A DNA stretch of 20,530 nt from the NCBI GenBank assembly GCA_902783405.1, contig CACZQZ010000086.1:1-20530 (forward strand), written 5' to 3'. Source of the DNA: an uncultured Erysipelotrichaceae bacterium (lineage in GTDB: Bacteria; Bacillota_I; Bacilli_A; RF39; UBA660). Shown one piece after another: positions 1 to 7,760 of this stretch (its first letter is position 1; each line of letters opens with the position of its first letter). A program made the translations under genes and the position numbers. Under the pieces are notes generated by a model. It made no database searches. It saw nothing but the letters and a program-made list of their open reading frames with translations, and was not told the DNA's origin.

Positions 1-25
1 AAAATCAGTACTTTTCTCTCACTCT

Positions 26-127
26 TTACTTAGCATATAATTTCCAATCAATTTTAATGGGTTTTGTTTTATTATCAGAATCTAATTTTCCTATTTCAAT
101 TTTATTAATAAAAGAATCCAATACAAC
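26..127 (-). pseudogene. Possible remnant of a serine recombinase C-terminus
   Basis: On the minus strand an open frame of 33 codons ends in TAA at 26-28. It encodes a charged tail containing FINKIEIGKLD and TKPIKIDWKLYAK. This resembles the last residues of large serine recombinases, which commonly end in an IDKIEI...I.I.WKF-like strand pair. A TGA at 128-130 interrupts the frame directly upstream. The frame can be read further as NCEFLI before that stop, and no complete recombinase is present. I infer a decayed fragment of a mobile-element integrase. The match rests on a short motif recalled from the family, so chance resemblance in an AT-rich spacer remains possible. Confidence 0.35.
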
Positions 128-265
128 TCAAATTAAGAATTCACAATTTGTAACAAAAACCATCAATTTCCTTATATTATAAAGGTTCTTGAAACATTCC
201 ACTCATTTAGGTATAAACAATATTATCCTCCAAATATTCACCTAGATATCAGACAAACAATATAT

Positions 266-302
266 AAAAAATATGATGCTTTCATTTGACATCATATTTT
301 TT
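266..302 (-). terminator. Rho-independent terminator of ileS
   Basis: A 13-bp perfect inverted repeat (266-278 with 290-302, ATATGATG/CATCATAT core) surrounds an 11-base loop. It lies 15 bases beyond the ileS stop codon. The arms end in A/T runs, so the minus-strand transcript has its U-tract within and after the 3' arm. A run of T also follows on the plus strand, so it could work in both directions. Confidence 0.75.
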
Positions 303-316
303 TTATACTTTTTTAT

Positions 317-3300
317 TTAAACTTTTTCTACATCTAAACCTACTTCAAGATTGTTAATTTGAACTTTTTCCAAAGATTTTCTTTGAATCATGTCATCACA
401 GAGAGTTTCTTTTTTTATCATAGAAATATAATCTTTAATAGCTTCTTCGAAATCTTTATTTTCTGTATATAGAATATTAATTCTATCTGTTACGTTAAAG
501 TCTTTATTCTTTCTCATCTGTTGTATCTTACTAACGAATTCCCTAGCAATTCCTTCATGAATTAATTCTTCTGTTAAAGAAGTATTTAATATAATGAAAT
601 TATTTCCTTCATTAGCTGCATTAAATCCTTCTTTTGCATCTACTCTAATATCTACCATAGATAAAGTAACTGTAAAATCTTCACTTCCTAAAAGAATTTT
701 TATTTCTTGATTATTTTGAAGTTTTAAAATATCATCTTTAGATAATTTACTTAATGCTTCTGTAAATACTTTCATTTTAGGTCCTAATATTTTTCCAACT
801 TCTTTAAAGTTAGGTTTAACATTAAAGTTCATATATTTACTTAAATCAGGTTCAAAGATAACTTCTTTTAAATTTAATTCTTCTTTGATAAGTGGTATTA
901 AATCTTTTAAGATTTTTTCATTTTTTCCATCTAAAATGGCTTCGCTTATTGGCTGTCTCACCTTAATTTTTACTTCTTCACGAACATTTCTTCCTAGAGA
1001 AATAATATCCCTTACCAAATCCATTTTTTCTTCTATTTTTTTATTAATATATTCTTTCATAGCAACTGGATAATCTTCTAAATGAACACTTTCATTATTT
1101 GTAAGTCCTTTATATATTTCTTCACTAACATATGGACAGATTGGCGCAATAAGTTTAGATAGTCCTAGAAGTACTTCATATGTCGTTACATAAACCGATT
1201 TTTTAGAGTCATCAAGTTCACTACCCCAAAAACGATCTCTATTTCTTCTAATATACCAGTTGGATAAATCATCTGATACAAAGTTTGCTAAATATTTTAC
1301 AACTTTATTTAAATCATATTCTTCAAAAGCTTCTGTTACATTTAAAACTAATTTATTGTACTTAGAAAGCATCCATTTATCGATTTCTTCTCTATTTTTA
1401 TAAGGTACTTTAAATTTTTCTTTGCAATCTTCTAAAGATACACCATCAATATTAGCATACATAGCAAAAAATGAATATGTATTTTTAAGAGGGTTAAAAA
1501 ACTTCGAATAAACTTCTTTAAGTCCTGCCATATCAAATTTAAGTGGAGTCCATACAGGTGAAACATATGGAAGATAAAACCTTACTGTATCTGCTCCATA
1601 TTCTTCAATTGTAGTAAAAGGTTCAATCGCGTTTCCTTTTGATTTATGCATTTTTTGTCCATTTTTATCTAATAATAATTCATTCACCAAAACATTTTTA
1701 TATGGAGATTTTCCAGTTACAAAAGTGGATATTACTAAAAGTGAATAAAACCAACCTCTTGTTTGATCGATACCTTCACAAATAAAGTCTGCTGGAAATT
1801 GACTTTCCCATAATTCTTTATTATCAAAAGGATAATGATATTGAGCAAATGGCATAGCACCAGAATCAAACCAACAATCAATAACTTCTTCTGTCCTTGT
1901 CATTTGTTTTCCACATTTTTCACATTTTAAATGAATGCTATCCACATAAGGACGATGTAAATCAAGTGTTTTAATATCAATATCTTCTATTGCTTTTTCT
2001 TTTAGTTCTTCTCTAGATCCTATCATAATTTGATGACCACAAGAACATTTCCAAAGTGGTAGTGGACATCCCCAGTAACGATTTCTAGAAATGGCCCAAT
2101 CATTCATATTTTCTAACCAATTACCAAATCTTTTTTCTCCTACATAGGAAGGATACCAATGTACTTTTTTATTTTCTTCGATAATTTTATCTTTTATTTT
2201 AGTTACTTCTAAATAATAAGATGGTCTTGAATAATAAACTAAAGGTGAATGACATCTCCAACAATGTGGATATTCATGTTCTAACTTTTGTTTTTTAAAT
2301 AATTTGTCATTTTCTTTTAAATATTTGATAACTTCTAAATCAGCATCAAAAATATTCATGCCTTTCCAAGGTCCTTCTAAATATGTAGCATCTTCTCCAA
2401 CTGGATTTAAATATGCTAGTTTATATTTTCTACCTACCTTAGCATCATCTTCACCAAATGCTGGAGCAATATGAACTATTCCAGTACCATCTGTCATCGT
2501 AACATAATCGTCACATGTCACAATAAAAGCTTTTCCATCTGGTTTTAAAAATGGTAGTAATTGCTCATATTCTATATTCTCTAATTCTTTTCCCTTAAAT
2601 GTTTCTAAGATTTCATATTCTTCTCCTAAAACATTATTTACTAGTGCTTTCGCTAAAATAAATTTATATCCTTTTGAAGATACTTTTACATAATCTTCTT
2701 CTGGATTAACACATAAGGCTATATTGGCAATTAAAGTCCATGGTGTTGTTGTCCAAACTAAAAAGTATGCATCTTCATCTTTCTTCTTAAATGGAACAAT
2801 AACAGTATTTGCGGTTACAGTCTCATATCCTTGAGCTACTTCATGTGATGCTAGTCCAGTTCCACATCTTGGACACCAAGGAACAATTTTTACGCCTTGA
2901 TAAAACATATTTTCATCAAAAAATTTCTTTAAAATCCACCATTCTGTTTCAATGTAGTCATTATCATAAGTGATATATGGATTATTAACATCAATGAATT
3001 GACCCATTTCTTTTGTTAATCTATTAAATGCATCTACATTTTTCCAAACAGATTCCTTACATTTTTGGTTAAATTCTTTAATTCCATATTTTTCAATATC
3101 TTTTTTTCCATCAAAACCAAGTTCTTTTTCAACTTGTACTTCAACAGGAAGCCCATGAGTATCCCATCCTACTTTTCTAAGAACTTTATATCCTTGCATT
3201 GTCTTATATTTTCCAAAAGTATCTTTTAAAAATTTAGCAAGCATATGATGAAGTCCAGGATTTCCATTTGCTGTAGCGGGTCCATCATAAAAAACCCAAG

Positions 3301-3418
3301 TTGGTTTATCATTTCTATTTTGAATACTCTTTTCAAAAATATTTTCCTTTTCCCATTCTTTTAAAGTTTCCATCTCAACTTTATAATTTTTTTCTTTACT
3401 TAATTCTTTAAATTGCAT
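317..3418 (-). CDS. ileS: Isoleucyl-tRNA synthetase, type 2 (IleS2-like)
   Basis: This class I synthetase charges tRNA-Ile with isoleucine in the cytoplasm. The 1033-residue length fits the family. The HIGH-type signature appears as NPGLHH (about residues 53-58), after the FYDGPATANG segment. The KMSKS loop reads KMHKS near residue 590. The editing (CP1) region contains WTTTPWTL and GTGIVHIAPAFGEDD. Cys pairs (CPRC at 182-185, CWRC, CSCG, CEKC) suggest zinc sites. The PGLHH form and the overall pattern match the eukaryote-like IleS2 group, whose members are often naturally insensitive to mupirocin, rather than IleS1. An AGGAGG site stands 6 bases before the ATG. The gene sits downstream of divIVA and is controlled by the T-box at 3434-3640. 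Confidence 0.97.
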   Translation of the reverse strand: MQFKELSKEKNYKVEMETLKEWEKENIFEKSIQNRNDKPTWVFYDGPATANGNPGLHHMLAKFLKDTFGKYKTMQGYKVLRKVGWDTHGLPVEVQVEKELGFDGKKDIEKYGIKEFNQKCKESVWKNVDAFNRLTKEMGQFIDVNNPYITYDNDYIETEWWILKKFFDENMFYQGVKIVPWCPRCGTGLASHEVAQGYETVTANTVIVPFKKKDEDAYFLVWTTTPWTLIANIALCVNPEEDYVKVSSKGYKFILAKALVNNVLGEEYEILETFKGKELENIEYEQLLPFLKPDGKAFIVTCDDYVTMTDGTGIVHIAPAFGEDDAKVGRKYKLAYLNPVGEDATYLEGPWKGMNIFDADLEVIKYLKENDKLFKKQKLEHEYPHCWRCHSPLVYYSRPSYYLEVTKIKDKIIEENKKVHWYPSYVGEKRFGNWLENMNDWAISRNRYWGCPLPLWKCSCGHQIMIGSREELKEKAIEDIDIKTLDLHRPYVDSIHLKCEKCGKQMTRTEEVIDCWFDSGAMPFAQYHYPFDNKELWESQFPADFICEGIDQTRGWFYSLLVISTFVTGKSPYKNVLVNELLLDKNGQKMHKSKGNAIEPFTTIEEYGADTVRFYLPYVSPVWTPLKFDMAGLKEVYSKFFNPLKNTYSFFAMYANIDGVSLEDCKEKFKVPYKNREEIDKWMLSKYNKLVLNVTEAFEEYDLNKVVKYLANFVSDDLSNWYIRRNRDRFWGSELDDSKKSVYVTTYEVLLGLSKLIAPICPYVSEEIYKGLTNNESVHLEDYPVAMKEYINKKIEEKMDLVRDIISLGRNVREEVKIKVRQPISEAILDGKNEKILKDLIPLIKEELNLKEVIFEPDLSKYMNFNVKPNFKEVGKILGPKMKVFTEALSKLSKDDILKLQNNQEIKILLGSEDFTVTLSMVDIRVDAKEGFNAANEGNNFIILNTSLTEELIHEGIAREFVSKIQQMRKNKDFNVTDRINILYTENKDFEEAIKDYISMIKKETLCDDMIQRKSLEKVQINNLEVGLDVEKV

Positions 3419-3433
3419 AATATCCTCCTCTAC

Positions 3434-3640
3434 AAAAAAAATATCCTATTTTATAAGGACGAAGTTCCCGTGGTACCACCTTACTTTATAGAATATTCTA
3501 TTCTTGTTTACTATAACGCGTTACCGTTTTATCTTTTCTTATAAACACATCCAGAGTGATCTTTATATTATTTTCCTTGCTTCTTTCCACCAACTGAAGC
3601 TCTCTTTAAAGTTCTATAATATAACGTCTCTTTCTTCTGC
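3434..3640 (-). promoter_or_regulatory. T-box riboswitch (isoleucine) upstream of ileS
   Basis: The leader carries the T-box core GGTGGTACCACGG (plus positions 3468-3480). The antiterminator can form by pairing TAAGG with CCTTA around it. The competing terminator is a short hairpin at 3444-3459 followed by eight U (3434-3441). Stem I is visible: a 9-bp helix (3616-3624 with 3563-3571) above AGAG/CTCT (3628-3631 with 3553-3556). The internal loop between them presents GATCA, so the specifier codon is ATC (plus 3558-3560), an Ile codon that agrees with the downstream gene. Uncharged tRNA-Ile should stabilise the antiterminator and allow ileS expression. The 5' part starts right after the divIVA stop, so transcription may come from the sepF-divIVA promoter or from one inside divIVA. 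Confidence 0.93.
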
Positions 3641-3642
3641 TT

Positions 3643-4104
3643 TTACTCTAAATCAATTCTATCTATTTCATTTACTACATCTAATTGTGCTTCTACTATG
3701 TCCTTTATTTTTCTTTTGAATATGATAATGTTTCTTTTTAATTGCATTGCTTCTTTTTGTGTTTTCTCTGCCTTAATTAATGCCTCATTTAAAATACGAT
3801 CAGCATTATTTTTAGCATCTTTAATAATCAAGTCTCTTTCTCTCGATGCATCTAATCTCATTTGATCCGATGTTTTTTGAGCAACAAAAATAGTTTTATT
3901 CATGGTGTCTTCCATTTTCCTATAGTCACTAATTTTTTCTCTAAGTATCCTATTTTCTTCTCTAAGATGCCTTAAATCCATAATTTCTCTATCTTTGTCA
4001 TCCATTTCTTTAAGCATTTGTTCTACTTGCTTAATAACATTATCTAGAAAAGAATTAACTTCTTCTGGATCATAACCACGAAGTGTACGATTAAACTTTT
4101 CCAT
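3643..4104 (-). CDS. divIVA: DivIVA-family cell division/polarity protein
   Basis: DivIVA proteins bind curved membrane at poles and septa and organise division and wall synthesis. The N-terminus carries the family hallmark RTLRGYDPEEVNSFLDNV. It is followed by a long, highly charged coiled coil (about residues 30-140) with no transmembrane segment. I chose the ATG at 4104 (MEKFNRTLRGY, 153 aa) because a GGGGTG ribosome site precedes it by about 7 bases and the domain begins at once. An upstream in-frame ATG at 4122 would place that site inside the gene and lies against an inverted repeat. It lies 66 bases after sepF and directly before the ileS T-box, the standard neighbourhood of divIVA in Firmicutes. 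Confidence 0.92.
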   Translation of the reverse strand: MEKFNRTLRGYDPEEVNSFLDNVIKQVEQMLKEMDDKDREIMDLRHLREENRILREKISDYRKMEDTMNKTIFVAQKTSDQMRLDASRERDLIIKDAKNNADRILNEALIKAEKTQKEAMQLKRNIIIFKRKIKDIVEAQLDVVNEIDRIDLE

Positions 4105-4122
4105 AAGTTTCACCCCACCCAT

Positions 4123-4144
4123 GTGTTAGGACATATTCTAACAC
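4123..4144. repeat. Inverted repeat in the sepF-divIVA spacer
   Basis: GTGTTAG (4123-4129) and CTAACAC (4138-4144) form a perfect 7-bp hairpin with an 8-base loop. It lies between the sepF stop and the divIVA ribosome binding site. There is no T-run after it, so it does not look like a terminator. It may be an RNA processing or stabilising hairpin, or a small operator. Confidence 0.4.
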
Positions 4145-4170
4145 AAAATTTCTTTTATTACAATATTTTT

Positions 4171-4587
4171 TTACCATTCAATATTGATATCGGTATTATC
4201 ATGAATGTTTTTTCCTTCTTTTTCGTCAGTAATTTTCCCCTCTACATTTACATTATTAGGTGTACAAAGAAAAATCCCACCACCTATTTTTTGTATTTCT
4301 CCACCAATGGCATAAATGGTTCCACTCAAAAAGTCAACAATTCTTTTAGCTTGTTCTGGAGTTACTCTTTTTAAATTAACGACAACAGTATTTCTCTTTT
4401 TTAAATAATCCGCAATTTGTTGTGATTCTGAATAAGCTCTTGGCTCTAATAGAATCATTTTCCCTCCAGTTTTGTCATTTTTTATATCTTCTACCCTAGT
4501 TGTATAAAATTCTTCACTGACTCCTTCTTCAGACATAATATCAGAATCTTCTTCTTTTAACCACTTTTTTATTCCCTTTAGTGCCAT
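4171..4587 (-). CDS. sepF: Cell division protein SepF
   Basis: SepF binds FtsZ, bundles its filaments and tethers the Z-ring to membrane. The 138-residue protein starts with a short basic segment (MALKGIKKWLKEE) that suits the membrane-binding helix of the family. A variable acidic linker follows. The globular SepF/DUF552 domain runs from about residue 45, with ILLEPRAYSESQQIADYLKK, VVVNLKRV, RIVDFLSGTIYAIGGEIQKIG and FLCTPNNV all recognisable. A strong GAGGAGG site precedes the ATG. It is the first gene of a sepF-divIVA-ileS unit. The ylmD, ylmE, ylmG and ylmH genes usually found nearby are absent here. Confidence 0.96.
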   Translation of the reverse strand: MALKGIKKWLKEEDSDIMSEEGVSEEFYTTRVEDIKNDKTGGKMILLEPRAYSESQQIADYLKKRNTVVVNLKRVTPEQAKRIVDFLSGTIYAIGGEIQKIGGGIFLCTPNNVNVEGKITDEKEGKNIHDNTDINIEW

Positions 4588-4621
4588 ACTACATTCCTCC
4601 TCTATGGTACATCATACAATC

Positions 4622-4630
4622 ATTTTAACA
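4622..4630 (-). promoter_or_regulatory. Candidate extended -10 promoter of sepF
   Basis: On the minus strand TGTTAAAAT (extended -10, hexamer at 4622-4627) lies about 35 bases upstream of the sepF start. No good -35 hexamer stands 17 bases further up, so recognition would depend on the TG element. Confidence 0.45.
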
Positions 4631-4690
4631 TATTTAAAAGAAAAAAGAAACATTTTTCAGCATAAATTTTATAAATTATTTATAAAAAAG

Positions 4691-4731
4691 AAAAAAAGAA
4701 TATACTTTTCTAATTTACAAATTCTTTTTTT
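4691..4731 (-). terminator. Terminator of the rsmE-mtaB-pilin-like unit
   Basis: An 11-bp perfect inverted repeat (AAAAAAAGAAT at 4691-4701 and its complement at 4721-4731) encloses a 19-base loop. It is 32 bases past the pilin-like stop codon and provides a U-run on either strand. The stem is almost entirely A-T, so its strength is uncertain. Confidence 0.5.
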
Positions 4732-4762
4732 ACTTTAGTGAATTTATATAATAGAAATTATA

Positions 4763-5164
4763 TCATTCTTTTTCGTTTGATAATACACATTCATTTGGAA
4801 CATATTTCTTTATCTCATAAGTTGCACTACTATCTTTTTTAATAACACACCACTTATCATTATAAATAGCAAAAGATACATTTCCTGTAGATTCAATTTT
4901 AATAATGCCGCCTTCTGGTTTTGCTCCTGCAAGACCTATTTTATCCATATCTTTACTTAAATCTAATGTAATATTTTGTCCAAGATGAGCAATAAAATAA
5001 CGATAAGCAGCATCATCAATTTCTTTTGCAATATCAATCATAGCATTTTTTTGTGAATTAAAAATAATGGTATTTACAATTGGTATCGATATCACAATAA
5101 TTATAATCAAAATAATAATCATCATTTTTAATGACACTACAAAACCATTTTTTTTCTTTAACAT
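4763..5164 (-). CDS. Pilin-like membrane-anchored protein with AI-N-KWC module
   Basis: This 133-residue protein begins with a basic stretch, then a pilin-like N-terminus: GFVVSLK followed by a long Ile-rich hydrophobic helix (about residues 8-33). The residue after Gly is Phe, as in prepilins. The normal Glu5 is missing (F-V-V-S-L-K instead of F-T-L-I-E), so processing and assembly like a true pilin are doubtful. The C-terminal half reads GGIIKIESTGNVSFAIYNDK, then WC, and ends in a second Cys. The same pattern occurs in the pilin-like protein at 12005-12985, which marks the two as relatives. Its ribosome site (AAGGTG) overlaps the mtaB 3' end, so it is co-transcribed with mtaB. Its function is not known; a minor pseudopilin or a surface protein is the best guess. 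Confidence 0.8.
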   Translation of the reverse strand: MLKKKNGFVVSLKMMIIILIIIIVISIPIVNTIIFNSQKNAMIDIAKEIDDAAYRYFIAHLGQNITLDLSKDMDKIGLAGAKPEGGIIKIESTGNVSFAIYNDKWCVIKKDSSATYEIKKYVPNECVLSNEKE

Positions 5165-5170
5165 ACTAAA

Positions 5171-6421
5171 CTACACCTTCCCACCAATAATATAAGGATA
5201 TTCTATTTTTTCTATTAAAACCTTTTCTGGTTCTTTTGTTTTAACTTGTAAATAATTCCCAGTGTGTCCAATAAAAAATCCATCTTTTTCTATTTCTTTT
5301 ATGTATGTTAATTCTTTTCCTAAGAATTTAGTCATATATTCTATTTCTAATTTTTTTGACAAGTCTAACAATTCATGTACTCTTTGCTTTTTCACTTTTT
5401 CATCAACTTGATCTTTCATCAAATCAGCAGGAGTTCCTTTTCTTCTTGAAAATGGAAAAACATGAATTTTAGAAAACTTTATTTTTTTAATCGTATCAAT
5501 AGTTTCTTTAAACAATTCATCCGTTTCCCCTGGGAACCCTACAATAACATCAGTTGTAATGGAAATAAGTGGCCTTACCTTTCTAATTTTTTCTATTTTT
5601 TCTATAAAATCTCGTTTATTATATTTTCGGTTCATTCTTTTTAAAATTTCATCACTACCTGATTGCAACGGTATATGAAGATGATCAACTAAAATCGTAT
5701 TGTTTTTAAATAATTCTATGATTTCATCTGTGATTTCATTCATCTCAATCGATGATATTCTAAGTCTTTCTAATCCTTTTACTTTCACTAAATCTTTTAG
5801 TAAATCATAAAATTTATAATTACCATCTATATAGTGACCTGTATGTATTCCTGTCAATACAACTTCTTTATGTCCAGCACTAACTAAATCTATCACTTCA
5901 TTTATTACATCTTGTTTCTTCTTAGAGCGAACGTTTCCTCTTGTATAAGGAATAATACAATAAGAGCAATAATTATCGCATCCATCTTCAATTTTAACAA
6001 ATGCTCTAGTTTTATTAAAATTGTTTAATTTCATAGTTTCAAAAGGTATTTTTGAAACATCTTCTATATGAACAATTCTTTTTTTCTGAATTGCTTCATT
6101 TATGTAGGAAATTATTTTAGTCTTGTCTTTATTTCCTAAAACAACATCAACATCCAAGTCTTTTTGAATATCTTCATTTACCTGAGAAAAACATCCCATC
6201 ACAACTAAAATAGCATCTTTATTTTTTCTTTTGGCACCTTGAATTGCCTTTTTTGACTTATGATCTGCAGTATTTGTAACAGAACATGTATTTATAATGA
6301 TTACATCTGCATTTTCCTCATCTGTTTCTTCATATTTTTCATTTAAAAGGATATCTCTAATAACACCAGATTCATACAAATTAACTTTACATCCTAAAGT
6401 ATGAATGTAGAATTTCATCAT
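5171..6421 (-). CDS. mtaB: tRNA threonylcarbamoyladenosine methylthiotransferase MtaB
   Basis: MtaB is a radical-SAM enzyme that converts t6A37 to ms2t6A37 in ANN-decoding tRNAs. The N-terminal UPF0004 domain has its three cluster cysteines in HTLGCKVN, NTCSVT and MGCFSQ. The radical-SAM CxxxCxxC motif is CDNYCSYC. GFPGETDE and PFSRRKGTPA are typical of the barrel, and a C-terminal TRAM domain runs from about residue 355. HTLGCKVN and 416 residues fit MtaB better than MiaB or RimO. The start is ATGATG, and the first ATG overlaps the upstream stop as ATGA, which indicates translational coupling. MtaB often accompanies rsmE in Firmicutes, as here. Confidence 0.95.
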   Translation of the reverse strand: MMKFYIHTLGCKVNLYESGVIRDILLNEKYEETDEENADVIIINTCSVTNTADHKSKKAIQGAKRKNKDAILVVMGCFSQVNEDIQKDLDVDVVLGNKDKTKIISYINEAIQKKRIVHIEDVSKIPFETMKLNNFNKTRAFVKIEDGCDNYCSYCIIPYTRGNVRSKKKQDVINEVIDLVSAGHKEVVLTGIHTGHYIDGNYKFYDLLKDLVKVKGLERLRISSIEMNEITDEIIELFKNNTILVDHLHIPLQSGSDEILKRMNRKYNKRDFIEKIEKIRKVRPLISITTDVIVGFPGETDELFKETIDTIKKIKFSKIHVFPFSRRKGTPADLMKDQVDEKVKKQRVHELLDLSKKLEIEYMTKFLGKELTYIKEIEKDGFFIGHTGNYLQVKTKEPEKVLIEKIEYPYIIGGKV

Positions 6422-7035
6422 AAATTTCTTCTAAAATCCTTTAATGAATTCAAAAATTCTTGATTTTTTCTATTCATAACGCTTTCTGGTGCTTCTTTCC
6501 CATAAACAGGCGAAATAAATTCTGTATTTTTAAATTTCTTAGGTTCCTCTTTTACAGTCTCTTCTTTTTCTATATCTTCTATTTGGATTTCTTCTTTTAC
6601 GTTTTCTTTTGTCAATTCACGAAGTTTTCCTGTAGCTTTTAAAAGTTCTTGATAACTGATAATAGCTTTTTCTTCTTGTTCACGTTCAAAGGTTTCAATA
6701 TCGCCTTCTTGTTCTTTTTCTAAATCTTTTTCCATTTTTTCTAAAACAGATTTAATATCATTTTTTTCTTCTTCTAATTGTTCTTTATAGGTTTCATCGA
6801 TTTTTTCTTCTTCAACATCTTCTTCAGTTGTTTCTTTTAATTTTTCAAATACTTCTTCCATACTTTCATCATCTTCTGATTTTAATTTTGAAACAGAATC
6901 ATCTTCCAACTCTTTTTTCTTAAAACTCTTTTTAGCAGACGCTAAAATAAGAAACACCATAATTGCTATAAAAAGAAAAAAAACAAATCCAATAACAAGA
7001 ATTCCAAATCTATGAATTGTAAATAATATATCCAT
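6418..7035 (-). CDS. Membrane-anchored acidic coiled-coil protein of unknown function
   Basis: I do not recognise this protein. It has one N-terminal transmembrane helix (about residues 7-33, GILVIGFVFFLFIAIMVFLI), then basic residues (KKSFKKKE) that suggest a cytoplasmic C-terminus. A long Glu/Lys-rich, low-complexity predicted coiled coil follows (about residues 45-165). A short conserved-looking tail contains FISPVYGKEAPESVMNR. The topology recalls membrane-tethered spacers such as EzrA- or GpsB-linked proteins, but no family signature is visible. I place the start at 7035 (MDILF) because GGAG lies 7 bases upstream; an in-frame ATG at 7056 lies inside rsmE without a visible site. It is coupled to rsmE before it and mtaB after it. 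Confidence 0.82.
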   Translation of the reverse strand: MDILFTIHRFGILVIGFVFFLFIAIMVFLILASAKKSFKKKELEDDSVSKLKSEDDESMEEVFEKLKETTEEDVEEEKIDETYKEQLEEEKNDIKSVLEKMEKDLEKEQEGDIETFEREQEEKAIISYQELLKATGKLRELTKENVKEEIQIEDIEKEETVKEEPKKFKNTEFISPVYGKEAPESVMNRKNQEFLNSLKDFRRNL

Positions 7036-7039
7036 CATA

Positions 7040-7735
7040 TCACTCCATACTTTCATAAGAAATTATACTTAAAATAAAAATAGGTACGGTTTCTACTCTC
7101 ATAATAAAAGGTCCCAAACTAACAGGAATGAAACCATTATCTATTAAAAAGGCTTCTTCTTTTTTAGATAGTCCTCCTTCAGGACCAACTACTATATTTA
7201 GTTTATCATATTTTTTATGTTTTGTTAAATATTTTTTGACATTTTTTTCTTTTTCAGTTGTACTACAAAAAATCTTATTTCCATCTAAATCTTTCAGTTC
7301 TTGCAAAGAAAAAATTTTAGGTATTTTAGGGATCGTTACCCTTTTAGATTGCTCAGATGCTTCTTTTACAATTTTTCTCCATCGCTCTATTTTTTTATCA
7401 TCTTTTCCATCTGTTTTAACTACACTTCTTTCGGATTTAAAAGGATATATTCCATAAACGCCAAGTTCTGTTGCTTTTTGTAAAATAAAATCCATTTTTG
7501 CTTCTTTTAAAACAGGAATAATTAAAATAACGTTAGAAGTTTTATTTTCTTCAGATAATTTTTTTTCTAAAATAATTCCATTATCTTTAATTTTTCCTAA
7601 ATATAGTTCTTCTTCATATACAACTTCAACTAAATCCCCTTCTTTCATTCTCATCACATGATAAATATGATGTAAATCTTCTTTTGAAGGATAAAAAACA
7701 TTTTCTTCTTTTGATGCAACAAAATATCTTTGCAT
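7040..7735 (-). CDS. rsmE: 16S rRNA m3U1498 methyltransferase RsmE
   Basis: RsmE methylates N3 of U1498 in the 30S decoding region. The 231 residues match the family length. The N-terminal PUA-like domain starts MQRYFV and contains HHIYHVMRMKEGD. The SPOUT (knotted) methyltransferase domain contains KEAKMDFILQKATELGV, WRKIVKEASEQSKR, VGPEGGLSKKEE and the C-terminal SAM-loop LGPFIMRVETVPI. That last motif is usually LGxRILRxETA, so the copy is slightly divergent. GGTGG before the ATG is the ribosome site. It heads a tightly packed unit with the coiled-coil gene, mtaB and the pilin-like gene. Confidence 0.95.
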   Translation of the reverse strand: MQRYFVASKEENVFYPSKEDLHHIYHVMRMKEGDLVEVVYEEELYLGKIKDNGIILEKKLSEENKTSNVILIIPVLKEAKMDFILQKATELGVYGIYPFKSERSVVKTDGKDDKKIERWRKIVKEASEQSKRVTIPKIPKIFSLQELKDLDGNKIFCSTTEKEKNVKKYLTKHKKYDKLNIVVGPEGGLSKKEEAFLIDNGFIPVSLGPFIMRVETVPIFILSIISYESME

Positions 7736-7750
7736 ATAACCACCAAATAA

Positions 7751-7756
7751 ATTATA
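7751..7756 (-). promoter_or_regulatory. Candidate -10 element for rsmE
   Basis: A perfect TATAAT stands on the minus strand between the cvpA hairpin and the rsmE ATG (7735). It would give a leader of only about 8-10 bases, and no -35 match is found because the hairpin occupies that place. It may be fortuitous, with rsmE expressed by readthrough from cvpA. Confidence 0.25.
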
Positions 7757-7760
7757 AAAT

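Noticed and set aside
885..1073. Plus-strand open frame inside ileS
   Set aside because: It lies antisense to well-conserved synthetase sequence, has no ribosome site and no family features.
3504..3719. Plus-strand open frame over the T-box and divIVA 3' end
   Set aside because: Its sequence is explained by the antisense T-box stems and the divIVA coding frame; hydrophobic, low-complexity product.
4123..4374. Plus-strand open frame over sepF
   Set aside because: Antisense to the conserved SepF domain, with no ribosome site.
5171..6421. MiaB or RimO instead of MtaB
   Set aside because: The HTLGCKVN start, the NTCSVT motif and the total length fit MtaB; the ribosomal S12 and i6A family signatures are not seen.
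7128..7457. Plus-strand 109-codon open frame in rsmE
   Set aside because: Antisense to the SPOUT domain with all RsmE motifs intact; the length is a side effect of AT-rich codon use.
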